A DNA stretch of 64,000 nucleotides from Mechercharimyces sp. CAU 1602 (GCF_024753565.1 NZ_JANTPT010000001.1:1753336-1817335); one strand, 5' to 3'; shown: positions 42,059 to 50,875, numbered from the stretch's first letter. Program-made: numbers and translations. The notes: generated from the letters alone by a model not told the origin.

Positions 42059-43048
42059 ATGGAAAAAACAGACATACATGATATTATCGTCATCGGCGGG
42101 GGACCCGCGGGACTATTTACTTCCTTTTATGCTGGAATGCGTAAAGCAACTGTAAAAGTGATCGAAAGTATGCCCCAATTAGGTGGACAACTTTCTGCAT
42201 TATATCCAGAGAAATATATTTATGATGTAGCAGGCTTCCCTAAAATTCGCGCCCAAGAATTAGTCGATAATCTCATCACACAGTCAACAAAGTTTGATCC
42301 CACTTTTTGTGTGGATGAAAAAGTAGAAAATGTTGAAAAAAATGAAGATGGCTCGTTTCATGTAACTACCAATAAAACCACCCACCATGGACGTGCAGTC
42401 ATTATTACCGCGGGCGTTGGCGCTTTCGAGCCCCGCAAGCTTCAACTAGAGGGAGCGGAAAAATACGAACAGACCAACCTCCATTATTTTGTCAAAGACT
42501 TAAGTCGCTTTACTGGTCAAGACGTATTAATCGCAGGTGGAGGCGACTCTGCAGTCGATTGGGCCCTTATGCTTGAGCCAATTGCAAAAAGTGTAACTGT
42601 GGTTCATCGACGTGATAAATTTAGAGCTCATGAGCACAGTGTAGAGCAAATGCATGCTTCCAAGGTTCGAGTGATTACGCCGCGCGATATCACTTCGTTG
42701 TATGGTAACGAACGGATTGAGCGCGTCACTATATCCGATAAAAAATCAGGTCAACACGAACAACTTTCTGTTGATGCTGTAATAGTTAGCTACGGTTTTG
42801 TTTCTACATTGGGTCCGATTAAGGAGTGGGGATTAGAGATTGAGAAGGGAAATGTTATTGTGAACTCCCGCATGGAAACAAATATCCCTGGCATTTATGC
42901 CGCCGGCGATATAAATACGTATCCTGGCAAAGTAAAGCTGATTGCTGTTGGCTTTGGCGAAGCTCCAACAGCTGTAAATAATGCCATGCAATATATTAAT
43001 CCAGACGCTCGCCTACAACCTGGGCATAGTTCCAACATGAAATTTTAG
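42059..43048 (+). CDS. yumC: Ferredoxin/flavodoxin-NADP reductase (thioredoxin-reductase-like)
   Basis: At 329 residues it matches YumC-type ferredoxin-NADP reductases, which look like thioredoxin reductase but lack the CxxC. FAD loop [18 protein letters not shown] (residues 10-27), [27 protein letters not shown] loop [13 protein letters not shown] (about 157-169), [11 protein letters not shown], and C-terminal [21 protein letters not shown]. It supplies reduced ferredoxin or flavodoxin. SD CCGGAGGTGCACCC. Confidence 0.95.
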   Translation: MEKTDIHDIIVIGGGPAGLFTSFYAGMRKATVKVIESMPQLGGQLSALYPEKYIYDVAGFPKIRAQELVDNLITQSTKFDPTFCVDEKVENVEKNEDGSFHVTTNKTTHHGRAVIITAGVGAFEPRKLQLEGAEKYEQTNLHYFVKDLSRFTGQDVLIAGGGDSAVDWALMLEPIAKSVTVVHRRDKFRAHEHSVEQMHASKVRVITPRDITSLYGNERIERVTISDKKSGQHEQLSVDAVIVSYGFVSTLGPIKEWGLEIEKGNVIVNSRMETNIPGIYAAGDINTYPGKVKLIAVGFGEAPTAVNNAMQYINPDARLQPGHSSNMKF

Positions 43049-43150
43049 AGTATGAAGAAGGGCGTATGAGACAAGCTAAGGCTATTCTACGGATAAAAGC
43101 GAGGTGAGTGTCAGCTATCGCAGCTTTTATAGAGATAGGCTGACCGGATC

Positions 43151-43351
43151 GTGTACAGACGGCGTATTCTAGGAACCATTTATTACATCGGACTGATCGT
43201 TATTTCCCTCTTCATCCCTCTTGCTATCATTGGGAGTGTACTTACTCGTGGTGATGAAGTTACCTCAGGCTGGGTCGGGGGGATATTAGCTTTCATCGTG
43301 TTAATGGCATATCTGATCATTCCCAATATACTAGGGAGGCGCGACGAATAA
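43151..43351 (+). CDS. Small membrane protein, 66 residues
   Basis: Two transmembrane segments (about residues 7-29 and 39-60) with a basic N-terminus (MYRRR) and a basic tail; no recognised family. The GTG start has only a weak SD (TAGGCTGACC), and an in-frame stop lies just upstream. It ends one base before the next gene, so the pair is probably cotranslated. Confidence 0.6.
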   Translation: MYRRRILGTIYYIGLIVISLFIPLAIIGSVLTRGDEVTSGWVGGILAFIVLMAYLIIPNILGRRDE

Positions 43352-43352
43352 A

Positions 43353-43598
43353 ATGGAGTGGCTATGCCCCGTCTGCAATGGATATGAGTCCCTCGATGCT
43401 TTCTGCCCTCAATGTGCCAGCCCGTTAGAAGATCATGGTCGCTATATGGATCTCTTTGGCGACTACAGTCCATACGAACCGATAGATGGTGGGAAATTGA
43501 GCGACAATCTACTCGATCTCCACACTCACCAGTGTCCACATACTACCTTTTGCCGTCAATGTTATTACTCCGACATTGCGATGGTAAACGAACAGTAA
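43353..43598 (+). CDS. Zinc-ribbon-like protein, 81 residues
   Basis: The cysteine pairs CPVC and CPQC (residues 5-8 and 18-21) make an N-terminal zinc ribbon. A second cluster, CPHTTFCRQCYYS (about 61-73), lies near the C-terminus. The middle is acidic. No family assigned. Begins 1 base after the small membrane protein gene and ends in a strong terminator. Confidence 0.7.
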   Translation: MEWLCPVCNGYESLDAFCPQCASPLEDHGRYMDLFGDYSPYEPIDGGKLSDNLLDLHTHQCPHTTFCRQCYYSDIAMVNEQ

Positions 43599-43632
43599 AA
43601 GCGTCCCTTTACAAAGGGACGCTTTTCTTACC
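43597..43632. terminator. Bidirectional terminator
   Basis: A 14-bp stem (43597-43610 with 43613-43626) with T-rich flanks on both strands. Confidence 0.85.
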
Positions 43633-43642
43633 CCTACGCCTC

Positions 43643-44161
43643 TTACTGTGTACGACGAACCCAGAATCCACCTACAAATGTTTTGGGCTCCATCGAAACA
43701 ATAAAGGCATGAGGATCTATGCCATGAACATGCTCAACCAACTCTTTCTGTCTATTTCGCTTCGTCAACACCGATAGCACCAACCGCTGTCCAGTGAGAC
43801 CTTCTCCATACCACGAAGTAACACCAAAGCCAGCGTCACGCAACTGGTTAGGCATATCAGAAGTTTCCTGACGCGTAATTACTTGCACGGTTACATATCC
43901 CATCGCCAACTTCTCTTCTACCAAAGAGCCTGTATATACACCAATCGCAAAACCAAGACAGTATACGATAACATTAAGTATGCTGTCCATGTGGTCTAAC
44001 ACAACGGATAGCCCTGATATATAGACGAACACCTCTGCAAAACTCACGGCAGATGCAACTGTACGATACCCTTTCATCATCAGAATAAGGCGCACTGTGG
44101 AGATCGTCACATAGGCGATATTAATAACAAATATAAATAAAAGGATCATCAAAAAGTTCAT
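43643..44161 (-). CDS. UPF0316/DUF2179 membrane protein (YebE-like)
   Basis: The 172-residue protein has three N-terminal membrane segments, with the family pattern YVTISTVRLILMMKGYR (about residues 17-33), LGFAIGVYTGSLVEEKLAMG (about 69-88), and a C-terminal DUF2179 domain (LRDAGFGVTSWYGEGLTGQR, DPHAFIVSMEPKTFVGGFW). Function unknown. A terminator separates it from the previous gene. Confidence 0.9.
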   Translation of the reverse strand: MNFLMILLFIFVINIAYVTISTVRLILMMKGYRTVASAVSFAEVFVYISGLSVVLDHMDSILNVIVYCLGFAIGVYTGSLVEEKLAMGYVTVQVITRQETSDMPNQLRDAGFGVTSWYGEGLTGQRLVLSVLTKRNRQKELVEHVHGIDPHAFIVSMEPKTFVGGFWVRRTQ

Positions 44162-44250
44162 TGGGACAACCCATCCTTCAATTAAAGAAAAGTTTACGTT
44201 CGCCCTATTCTATCGGATAGAAGGGGTATGATGCAATCACTTCAGGCAAA

Positions 44251-44278
44251 ATAAAACACACCCCAGGAGCTCCCGGGA
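44251..44278 (-). terminator. Terminator of the GNAT gene at 44304
   Basis: Stem CCC(G)GGAG with CTCC(T)GGG (44271-44278 with 44263-44270), then TGTTTTATTTT on the minus strand. Confidence 0.6.
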
Positions 44279-44303
44279 TGTGAGCGTTTACAAGGTGGTG
44301 GTC

Positions 44304-44855
44304 TTAAGATTGCACGGCTGGTTCCTTCAGTTCCAACACTTCGTCTGGATCTGCAAGCACACGTCCGTAATACTTCTTCGTACGGAAGTTATGAATTTCC
44401 TCACATGCTTTCGCCATCTTATCCATCACTTCTTCTTGTGTTAATTCCACAGGCGTCCAGTAGTAAATAATCATATCAAATTGGTTGCCATCATCATCTT
44501 CCCGTTGGTACTTAATGCGGTCTGCTTTAACAAAACCATTTCGCTCATAAAATTGAATTCGCTTTTTGGTATCCTCATCTTGTTTATCAATGGGTTCCAC
44601 CTCTAACAAGATGGTCTTCCCTTTATTTTTAAGTTTTTCAATAACCTTAGAGCCTACCCCTTTACCACGCGCACGTTCATCCACGAGTATATAATCTACA
44701 AATAGAAAAGAGGAAAATTCCGCATACATGAGTACATAATCCTCTGTTTCATCCTTAAAGTAGAAATCTTTTTCCTTAATCAAATCACTAAGCTGATCAC
44801 GGTCCTTCATCTCTTGTTCAGGAAAGTAATCGTTCAAACGATCGTAATAATTCAC
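44304..44855 (-). CDS. GNAT-family N-acetyltransferase
   Basis: The GTG at 44855 lies 6 bases after AAGGAGGAG, giving 183 residues. Acetyl-CoA motif RARGKGVGSKVIEKLKNKG (about residues 86-104) and the FYERNGFVKADRIKY strand place it in the GNAT superfamily. The C-terminal 40 residues are acidic and variable. Acceptor unknown. Confidence 0.9.
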   Translation of the reverse strand: MNYYDRLNDYFPEQEMKDRDQLSDLIKEKDFYFKDETEDYVLMYAEFSSFLFVDYILVDERARGKGVGSKVIEKLKNKGKTILLEVEPIDKQDEDTKKRIQFYERNGFVKADRIKYQREDDDGNQFDMIIYYWTPVELTQEEVMDKMAKACEEIHNFRTKKYYGRVLADPDEVLELKEPAVQS

Positions 44856-45001
44856 TTGTTCTCCTCCTTTAGATCTTCCACACATTATATACCCTCCCTC
44901 TGGAAAAACAAAACGCGCTTGATTAAAAAAGATAAAAAAATTGATCACATCCTTTCTCATCTCTAAAAGAAACGAATGTGATCATACCCAACCCATCACA
45001 G

Positions 45002-45304
45002 TCATTTATCATGCTTAGGCTTTTCTTCTGGCTTTAAGTCGTCGCCTTCGTCAACCCCCGTGTAAGCACTCACAATCCCGCCTGCCATACCCTCATTCAT
45101 CATGCGATCTACATCTAAAAAATAACGATCCCGTCCTTCGTGCTCGTGATCACAACACTCCTCTTTCTGATCTTGCTTTGTGCGATACGCTTCATCTGTT
45201 TCTATACTCGTGTAAGAGGTAACCTCACCACCTGCCAACCCCTCACCAACCATTCTTTCTTCTTGACGCTCTTTATCTTCGGGTTTGTGTTTATTGGATC
45301 CCAT
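45002..45304 (-). CDS. Hydrophilic protein with a duplicated EG[LM]AGG motif
   Basis: The 100-residue protein is highly charged and probably disordered. It carries two copies of a motif: RMVGEGLAGGEVTSYTSIET (about residues 17-36) and RMMNEGMAGGIVSAYTGVDE (about 67-86), split by a cysteine pair in EECCDHEHEG. ATG after GGTGGAATTAAG. No family assigned. The duplication is coded by diverged DNA, so it is old. Confidence 0.7.
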   Translation of the reverse strand: MGSNKHKPEDKERQEERMVGEGLAGGEVTSYTSIETDEAYRTKQDQKEECCDHEHEGRDRYFLDVDRMMNEGMAGGIVSAYTGVDEGDDLKPEEKPKHDK

Positions 45305-45463
45305 CTTAATTCCACCTCTTCGACAGTTGTTCTTATATGCTTACATTAGTCGTTCCCCCTCCGCGTTCTCCGTAAACAATCAAATCATTCCAATCCCTCA
45401 CCTCTCTTTTAAATCACATCACAAAACCACACCTAATTTTTTCTTCTTTATGTAACTGCCGCT

Positions 45464-45490
45464 ACAAAATCTATTTAATTTCATATCATA
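45464..45490 (+). promoter_or_regulatory. Sigma-K-type promoter
   Basis: AC (45464-45465), a 16-base spacer and CATATCATA (45482-45490) match the sigma-K consensus AC-N16/17-CATANNNTA. It predicts a leader of about 20 bases carrying the SD AAAGGAG. Confidence 0.6.
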
Positions 45491-45516
45491 GTAATAGAAT
45501 GAAAGGAGATTAATTT

Positions 45517-45942
45517 ATGGCATTACTTTATACAACGGGACCCATAGTCGCTAATGACCTTTCTGAAGTTCCAGTAGAAGGTCCAGCTATACTTTTTAAA
45601 GTGATGAATAGTAGTCCAAAAGATAGCAATATTGCTAGAGTACGTGTCCGCTTGCTACGGTTACAATCAAATCAAAGTAAAACACTGCTATTCCGCGACG
45701 ATGTAACCATCGCTGCCGGTCGAACTGCTGTTTGTGAAACCACTGCCCCCCCAGAATTGTTCCCCCTGGCTATCTCCGACAATCCCATATTTGAAGCCGA
45801 AGTTCGGATTGATATTGACGGTATGGAAGACTTCTTAGCTGTTAACTTCGCACAACTATCCATCACGGGGACTAAGGGAGTATTTGATCGTATTTTGCAG
45901 TCGGAATTAATATTAAAACGTCCTCTAAATTTAATGAGATAG
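45517..45942 (+). CDS. Unknown 141-residue protein, probable late sporulation gene
   Basis: A soluble beta-rich protein without signal peptide: ALLYTTGPIVANDLSEVPVE, then VRVRLLRLQSNQSKTLLFRD (about residues 43-62), then EVRIDIDGMEDFLAVNFAQ. Nothing matches a family I know. The sigma-K-like promoter, SD AAAGGAG 8 bases before the ATG, and strong terminator argue for a real single-gene unit expressed in the mother cell. A coat or crust role is a guess. Confidence 0.75.
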   Translation: MALLYTTGPIVANDLSEVPVEGPAILFKVMNSSPKDSNIARVRVRLLRLQSNQSKTLLFRDDVTIAAGRTAVCETTAPPELFPLAISDNPIFEAEVRIDIDGMEDFLAVNFAQLSITGTKGVFDRILQSELILKRPLNLMR

Positions 45943-45955
45943 CCAAAATCCAAAC

Positions 45956-45998
45956 AATAAAGAAGAAGAGGGCATCTACCCTCTTCTTCTTTATTACT
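45956..45998. terminator. Bidirectional terminator
   Basis: A 17-bp stem (45956-45972 with 45979-45995) with T/A-rich arms, between the unknown gene and the converging HesB gene. Confidence 0.85.
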
Positions 45999-46002
45999 AT
46001 GA

Positions 46003-46353
46003 TTAACAATCGCCTGGTTTTCCTGCCTGCGTAGCTGTCCGAAAAGAAGATCCACAACCACAAGTTGCTGTCGCATTTGGATTGTGGATCGTGAAACCGC
46101 CACCCATCATCGACTCTTTATAATCGATCTGCAATCCTCGAATCAAATCGAGACTAGCTTTATCTATCAGAATCGGAATCCCTTCTTGTACGAAGGACTC
46201 ATCTTTATCCGTCTTTTCTTCATCAAATCCCATTCCATAAGAGAATCCGCTACACCCACCGGCAGTAACACCAATGCGCAAATAAGTCGGCCCCTCTTCA
46301 TCTTTCATCATATCCTTAATTTTATAAATCGCTTGCTCGCTTAAGGTAATCAT
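46003..46353 (-). CDS. yutM: A-type (HesB/IscA/ErpA) iron-sulfur carrier
   Basis: The 116-residue protein has the three conserved cysteines Cys34 (AGGCSGF), Cys98 and Cys100 (ATCGCG) that bind Fe-S clusters in A-type carriers. The tail adds 15 residues ending in a fourth Cys. It is probably B. subtilis YutM-like and delivers clusters to target proteins. YutI (NifU-like) is encoded about 5 kb away. Confidence 0.92.
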   Translation of the reverse strand: MITLSEQAIYKIKDMMKDEEGPTYLRIGVTAGGCSGFSYGMGFDEEKTDKDESFVQEGIPILIDKASLDLIRGLQIDYKESMMGGGFTIHNPNATATCGCGSSFRTATQAGKPGDC

Positions 46354-46448
46354 GTACCGATTCCCTCCAAACTCATATCAACATTATCATCTAACTTTAG
46401 TATACAGGGAAGTTTGCAGCGAAACAACCAGGCACACCCCTACCTTCT

Positions 46449-46667
46449 TTAATAAGGAAGCACATGAGCTTCACGAATGCGCGAATCAAACCGCCTAATC
46501 AAATATCCCTTTTCACGCTCCAAACGAATTAGCTGGTTATGAAGCTCATCCAAACGGCAGCTTAATTGATACACGGTAGGGTGATGAAAGCCCAGTTTGT
46601 CCCCTGCTTCTACCATTTGACGCCTGATTTCTTCAATTAACATCTCCAATGCCTGCCGTTCAATCAC
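46449..46667 (-). CDS. Spo0E-family aspartyl-phosphate phosphatase
   Basis: The 72-residue protein is a two-helix hairpin typical of Spo0E/YnzD phosphatases. The signature SCRLDELHNQLI (about residues 36-47) matches S-x-x-L-D-x-L. Family members dephosphorylate Spo0A~P and delay sporulation. GTG/ATG region preceded by AAGGGGGAG. Single-gene unit. Confidence 0.88.
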   Translation of the reverse strand: MIERQALEMLIEEIRRQMVEAGDKLGFHHPTVYQLSCRLDELHNQLIRLEREKGYLIRRFDSRIREAHVLPY

Positions 46668-46780
46668 CCAAACTCCCCCTTAATCATCATACGATAGGCA
46701 ATATTGGTTCATAAATAGGGTTTTAAAGCTGATCATCAGCTAATTTTTCTATACCCGCTTCATCCATTGATGAACCAGAC

Positions 46781-46809
46781 TTTACAAATTGTATTATAAA
46801 CAGTATATT
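46781..46809 (+). promoter_or_regulatory. Promoter of the M29 aminopeptidase gene
   Basis: TTTACA (46781-46786) and TATATT (46804-46809) with a 17-base spacer, in a very AT-rich leader. Confidence 0.6.
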
Positions 46810-46921
46810 ATATAATATTGAATAATAAGTAAAGCTATCCATGAAAAAATATTTGTGAATTTTATTTCTTAGTATATCGGATATATGAAATCATTATTAT
46901 GCTTGGAAGGATGTATACCAT

Positions 46922-47992
46922 ATGCCTGATCCTCGTATTAATCAACTTGCTCGCGTCATTGTCAATGCATTGAAAATACAAGAACATGAACAAATCCTCA
47001 TTCCATCGTCCTCCTTATCGGAACCGCTCACCATGGCTCTATACACTCTGGTCCTAAAGCGCGGGGCGCATCCCCTTCTATTTACCGAATCAGACGAACG
47101 ACAACGTATCTTTTTCACTGAGGCAATGGATCATCATCTCGATTCCATTCCTTCCATTCTACGCTATGCATATGAACATGCTGATGCATCCATTCAATTG
47201 TATGCTCCGCAAAACACTCGTGAGCTAGCTACTATCGACCCTAGACGCATCCAACGATATAAAAAAGCGATCAAACCTTTTACTGAACGACTCTTACGCG
47301 GAGAAGCGAGGTGGGTGGTCTCAGCATTCCCGACACCTGCACTGGCACAAGAAGCAGATATGAGTCTTTCAGATTATGAAGATTTTCTCTATTCAGCTGT
47401 TGATATTGATATTGAGGCCATGCACACCTCTATGGAAACAGCTGTTGTCCACTTTGACCAGGCGCGTGAGGTGCGCATTAAGGCAAGTGGCACAGATATT
47501 ACACTCAATATTGAAGGACGCAAGGGCGTATTAGATACGAGTGAAATACACAATATCCCTTGCGGAGAATTCTTCTACGCCCCATTGGAACATAAGACAG
47601 AAGGAACCATTACATACGATTGGCCTGCAGTCTTCTCTGGTCGAGAAGTAGCCGGCATACAACTCACCTTCAATCAAGGGAAAGTCGTCAATGCCACTGC
47701 AGATAAAGGCGAAGATTTCTTGTTAGAAGCTCTTAATACAGACGATGGAGCCCGTTATCTCGGAGAATTAGGCATTGGTTGTAACCATGGGATCACCCGG
47801 CAAAGTAAAAGTATTCTTTTTGATGAAAAGATCGGAGGAACTGTCCATCTAGCCCTCGGCGCAGCTTATGATAGCTGTGGTGGAACAAATAAGTCTACCA
47901 TCCATTGGGACATGGTAAAGGATTTACGACCCGGTGGAGAAATCTATTTAGATGGGAGATTAGTACAAAAAAATGGGGAGTGGGTATTTTAA
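46922..47992 (+). CDS. M29-family metallo-aminopeptidase
   Basis: The 356-residue protein belongs to the thermophilic aminopeptidase family M29 (AmpS/PepS). Clear segments are the metal-site NIPCGEFFYAP (Glu) about residues 214-224, ELGIGCNHGITRQSKSILFDEKIGGTVHLALG (read in two blocks) near 285-316, and SIHWDMVKDL-like TIHWDMVKDLRPGG near 332. It should cleave N-terminal residues from peptides in the cytoplasm. It is about 50 residues shorter than the usual 405-413. Confidence 0.88.
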   Translation: MPDPRINQLARVIVNALKIQEHEQILIPSSSLSEPLTMALYTLVLKRGAHPLLFTESDERQRIFFTEAMDHHLDSIPSILRYAYEHADASIQLYAPQNTRELATIDPRRIQRYKKAIKPFTERLLRGEARWVVSAFPTPALAQEADMSLSDYEDFLYSAVDIDIEAMHTSMETAVVHFDQAREVRIKASGTDITLNIEGRKGVLDTSEIHNIPCGEFFYAPLEHKTEGTITYDWPAVFSGREVAGIQLTFNQGKVVNATADKGEDFLLEALNTDDGARYLGELGIGCNHGITRQSKSILFDEKIGGTVHLALGAAYDSCGGTNKSTIHWDMVKDLRPGGEIYLDGRLVQKNGEWVF

Positions 47993-48010
47993 TAAAAGAA
48001 AGAGAACAGA

Positions 48011-48048
48011 ACAGCCCGTGATCGCTACTCCCACGGGCTGTGTTTCTA
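48011..48048 (+). terminator. Terminator after the M29 gene
   Basis: A 10-bp stem (48011-48020 with 48032-48041) followed by GTTTCT. Confidence 0.7.
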
Positions 48049-48315
48049 TGGCAAGCGGTCAAGATCAAAATCCACATCATATGGATCTACACTCTCTGCC
48101 CGCGCTTTCTTTATTTTTTCTCGCAATGCTACTGCATTATCTGCTTCTATCGATTCACCATCGACGAAGACAAAACAGCGCTCTGCACATACTCCACAAT
48201 TACCTAGACAGCCGTACTCGACGACATCCAAGGTGGGATCTTGCTCCAACTCATCCTTCAACATCTTCATTTCATCCGACAAATTATTAACGCAAAACTC
48301 CACAAGAGGACGCAC
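48046..48315 (-). CDS. yuzB: YuzB-family (DUF1450/UPF0349) protein
   Basis: The 89-residue protein has the thioredoxin-like ferredoxin-type motif EYGCLGNCGVCAERCFVFVDG (in blocks, about residues 33-53) with four cysteines, and FCVNNLS at the start, matching YuzB. It may bind an Fe-S cluster. GTG start at 48315 with GGAG 9 bases upstream. Confidence 0.9.
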   Translation of the reverse strand: MRPLVEFCVNNLSDEMKMLKDELEQDPTLDVVEYGCLGNCGVCAERCFVFVDGESIEADNAVALREKIKKARAESVDPYDVDFDLDRLP

Positions 48316-48385
48316 AATCCTTCACTCCATCTACTCCTTATAACGTCCATTATAACCATGGCTAATAAATGATTTGCAAGCCCTA

Positions 48386-48709
48386 TTATTTTACTTTTAC
48401 TCCTAATGATTCTAATTTCTGATATAGAAGTGGCAAACGTGGATTGCCTTCACTTACTACCATATCAGCGAGCACGATCACAGGGTACCATAATTCTTCC
48501 TCTATAATCTGTGTAGCTAGCTTACTCTGTACCTCATCTTGAGGTTCTTCAAAATCTACATAATGCACTTGAACTTGTTTGCCATACCTACGTTCCAATA
48601 CAGCTGCCAACCAGACAGCTGTCTCCTTAGATGAAGGCAGGTTAACACAGCTTGCACACAATTCTTCTGTCCCGTACACCCATAAATCGACTTGCTCCCC
48701 ATCTTTCAT
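48386..48709 (-). CDS. yuzD: YuzD-family (DUF1462) thioredoxin-like protein
   Basis: ATG at 48709 follows AGGAGG by 8 bases, giving 107 residues. The motif VYGTEELCASCVNLPSSKET (about residues 9-28) carries a CxxC, followed by YVDFEEPQ and EELWYPVIVLADMVVSEG, as in YuzD. Probably a redox or Fe-S related protein. The SD overlaps nothing, and mccB ends just upstream, so it may be transcribed by read-through from mccAB. Confidence 0.9.
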   Translation of the reverse strand: MKDGEQVDLWVYGTEELCASCVNLPSSKETAVWLAAVLERRYGKQVQVHYVDFEEPQDEVQSKLATQIIEEELWYPVIVLADMVVSEGNPRLPLLYQKLESLGVKVK

Positions 48710-48746
48710 CGAACTCGCCTCCTCTCCTTGTATCCAAGCTCCAACA

Positions 48747-49889
48747 TTACTTCGCATCTAATGCTTGTTGTAAATCTGCCTGCAAGTCATCAATATCTTC
48801 AATTCCTACTGAGATTCGCACAAGACCATCTGTGATTCCTAACTCCAAGCGCCGATGTGGAGGAATAGAAGCATGAGTCATTCGACTCGGGATCGAGATT
48901 AAACTTTCTACTGCCCCTAAACTTTCAGCCAGTGTAAAGTACTGAACTTTCTTCAAGATGCGATCTGCTCGCTCTGCACTACCCACATCAAAAGAGATCA
49001 TACCTCCATATCCACGTGCCTGTGTACTGGCAAGTTCATGTCCAGCATGAGACTTAAGTCCTGGATAAAAGACTCTCTCAACATCTGTTCTTGTCTCTAA
49101 CCACTCCGCTAATCGGCGTGCCGATTGCTCATGCTGCTTCATTCGTAAACCTAGTGTTTTAATGCCCCTCATTAACAACCATGAATCTTGTGGTCCTAGT
49201 ACACCACCGATCGAGTTCTGGACAAAGAACAGTTTCTCTCCCCATTCCTCATCTTTAACCGCAACCAAACCTGCCACCACATCACTATGACCACCTAAAT
49301 ACTTGGTAGCACTGTGAACAACCATATCGGCCCCCAAATCTAATGGGTTTTGCCAGTATGGCGTCATAAATGTATTATCTACAATCAGGAGCAAATCACT
49401 TTCTTTGCTCATGTCTGCAATCGCACTAATATCAGATACCTTCAAGAGAGGGTTAGTTGGTGTCTCTAGAAAAATAGCCCGCGTATTCTCTTGAATCGCT
49501 TTCTTAACTTCGTTCACATCACTCGTATCTACCAAGCTCATCTCAATACCGAAGCGCGAAAATACATGATGTAGGACGCGATACGTTCCACCATATACAT
49601 CATCTCCGATAATGATATGATCCCCCTTATTAAATAAAGAGACAATAGTGGAGATAGCTGCCATTCCGGAAGCAAAAGCAAAGCCACGCACACCGTTTTC
49701 CAAATCTGCAATCAGTGCTTCCAGAGCTGCTCGTGTCGGATTCCCCGAACGAGAGTACTCATAGCCTGCAACTAATTCTCCCACCCCATCCTGCTTATAC
49801 GTAGAAACCTGATAGATCGGAACACTAACCGCTCCAGTATACTTGTCACCAACTATTCCACCATGTATCATTTTCGTATCTAGTTTCAT
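48747..49889 (-). CDS. mccB: Cystathionine gamma-lyase MccB
   Basis: The 380-residue PLP enzyme is of the Cys/Met metabolism family. PLP-lysine is Lys196 (SATKYLGGH); EYSRSGNPTR (about residues 44-53) and ASGMAAIS (73-80) are conserved. With MccA adjacent, the reverse-transsulfuration role (cystathionine to cysteine, 2-oxobutyrate and ammonia) is the best call over cystathionine gamma-synthase. Its ATG immediately follows the stop of mccA. Confidence 0.9.
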   Translation of the reverse strand: MKLDTKMIHGGIVGDKYTGAVSVPIYQVSTYKQDGVGELVAGYEYSRSGNPTRAALEALIADLENGVRGFAFASGMAAISTIVSLFNKGDHIIIGDDVYGGTYRVLHHVFSRFGIEMSLVDTSDVNEVKKAIQENTRAIFLETPTNPLLKVSDISAIADMSKESDLLLIVDNTFMTPYWQNPLDLGADMVVHSATKYLGGHSDVVAGLVAVKDEEWGEKLFFVQNSIGGVLGPQDSWLLMRGIKTLGLRMKQHEQSARRLAEWLETRTDVERVFYPGLKSHAGHELASTQARGYGGMISFDVGSAERADRILKKVQYFTLAESLGAVESLISIPSRMTHASIPPHRRLELGITDGLVRISVGIEDIDDLQADLQQALDAK

Positions 49890-50825
49890 CTATTTTCTAC
49901 CCCTTTCTGCGTATACCCCTTGACTCAAATATCGTTCACTACTATCTGGGAAGACAACGAGAATATTCGTACCCGCCTTTGCTAATTTTGCCTCCCGCAA
50001 GGCGGCTACAAAAGCAGCACCTGAAGAACTGGCTACCAACAACCCTTCCTGCTCAGATAATACTCTCACGTAATGGAATGCCTCTTCGTCCGAGACAATA
50101 TGAATAGCATCAAAATAGGAACGATCCATATATGCAGGTAAAAACTCCATGCCAATCCCTTCAGTATCATGAGGGGCCCCCGGATTATCACTCAAATGTC
50201 CACCTTCCGGTTCCACGATAACTGCTTTCACAGATGGATTCTGCTCTTTTAAGTACTTGGCGGCACCCATAAAAGTTCCACCTGAACCAGCTCCGGCCAC
50301 AAAAATATCTATTTTACCATCCATTTGATCCCATATTTCAGGCCCTGTCGTCCGATAATGGACCTCTGGATTTGCTGGATTTTGAAACTGCAAGGGCAAG
50401 TAAGAATTTTCTTCCATCATCGTTAACTGTTTAGCCCGTTCTATCGCACCTTTCATTCCATCCTTGGTTGGGGTGTTGATCACTTCTGCACCGAGTGCAC
50501 GCATTAATGCCTGTTTCTCATGTGAAAACTTCTCTGGGACTATACACTTCACTTTATAGCCTGTACGAACTGCCGCCAATGCCAAACCAATCCCCGTATT
50601 CCCGGCCGTTGGTTCAATAATTGTTCCTCCCGGCTTTAATTCCCCCGAACGTTCCCCTGCTTCGATCAAAGCCATACCAAGGCGGTCTTTTACACTACCT
50701 CCAGGATTGAAGTACTCAAGCTTAGCATAGAGGGTTACATCATCTGGTACTTCATGATGATTAATACGTACAATCGGGGTCTGACCAATCAATTCTTTTA
50801 TATCATCATATACATGCTTCATCAC
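49890..50825 (-). CDS. mccA: O-acetylserine-dependent cystathionine beta-synthase MccA
   Basis: The 311-residue PLP enzyme is of the cysteine synthase group. PLP-lysine is Lys46 (PGGSVKDR), the substrate loop EPTAGNTGIG is at about residues 70-79, and the phosphate loop GSGGTFMG is at about 176-183. Pairing with mccB supports MccA over plain CysK. It condenses O-acetylserine with homocysteine. The start is GTG 50825 or ATG 50822. The SD lies beyond a hairpin. Confidence 0.9.
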   Translation of the reverse strand: MMKHVYDDIKELIGQTPIVRINHHEVPDDVTLYAKLEYFNPGGSVKDRLGMALIEAGERSGELKPGGTIIEPTAGNTGIGLALAAVRTGYKVKCIVPEKFSHEKQALMRALGAEVINTPTKDGMKGAIERAKQLTMMEENSYLPLQFQNPANPEVHYRTTGPEIWDQMDGKIDIFVAGAGSGGTFMGAAKYLKEQNPSVKAVIVEPEGGHLSDNPGAPHDTEGIGMEFLPAYMDRSYFDAIHIVSDEEAFHYVRVLSEQEGLLVASSSGAAFVAALREAKLAKAGTNILVVFPDSSERYLSQGVYAERGRK

Positions 50826-50875
50826 ATATTCGTTGGTCTACTCACTTAAGACCAACTCCCCCCTTCAATATTATA
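50820..50875 (-). promoter_or_regulatory. mccA leader: -10 box, SD and hairpin before the start
   Basis: On the minus strand TATAAT (50870-50875) is followed by SD AAGGGGGGAG (about 50856-50865), an 8-bp perfect hairpin (50849-50856 with 50832-50839, 9-base loop), and the start at 50825/50822. The SD is over 30 bases from the start in linear distance but only 6-9 bases when the hairpin is folded. The same palindrome could instead be a DNA operator. Confidence 0.55.

Noticed and set aside
44278-44292. cre-like ATGTGAGCGTTTACA
   Set aside because: One mismatch, and it lies just past the end of a GNAT gene beside its terminator, away from any promoter.
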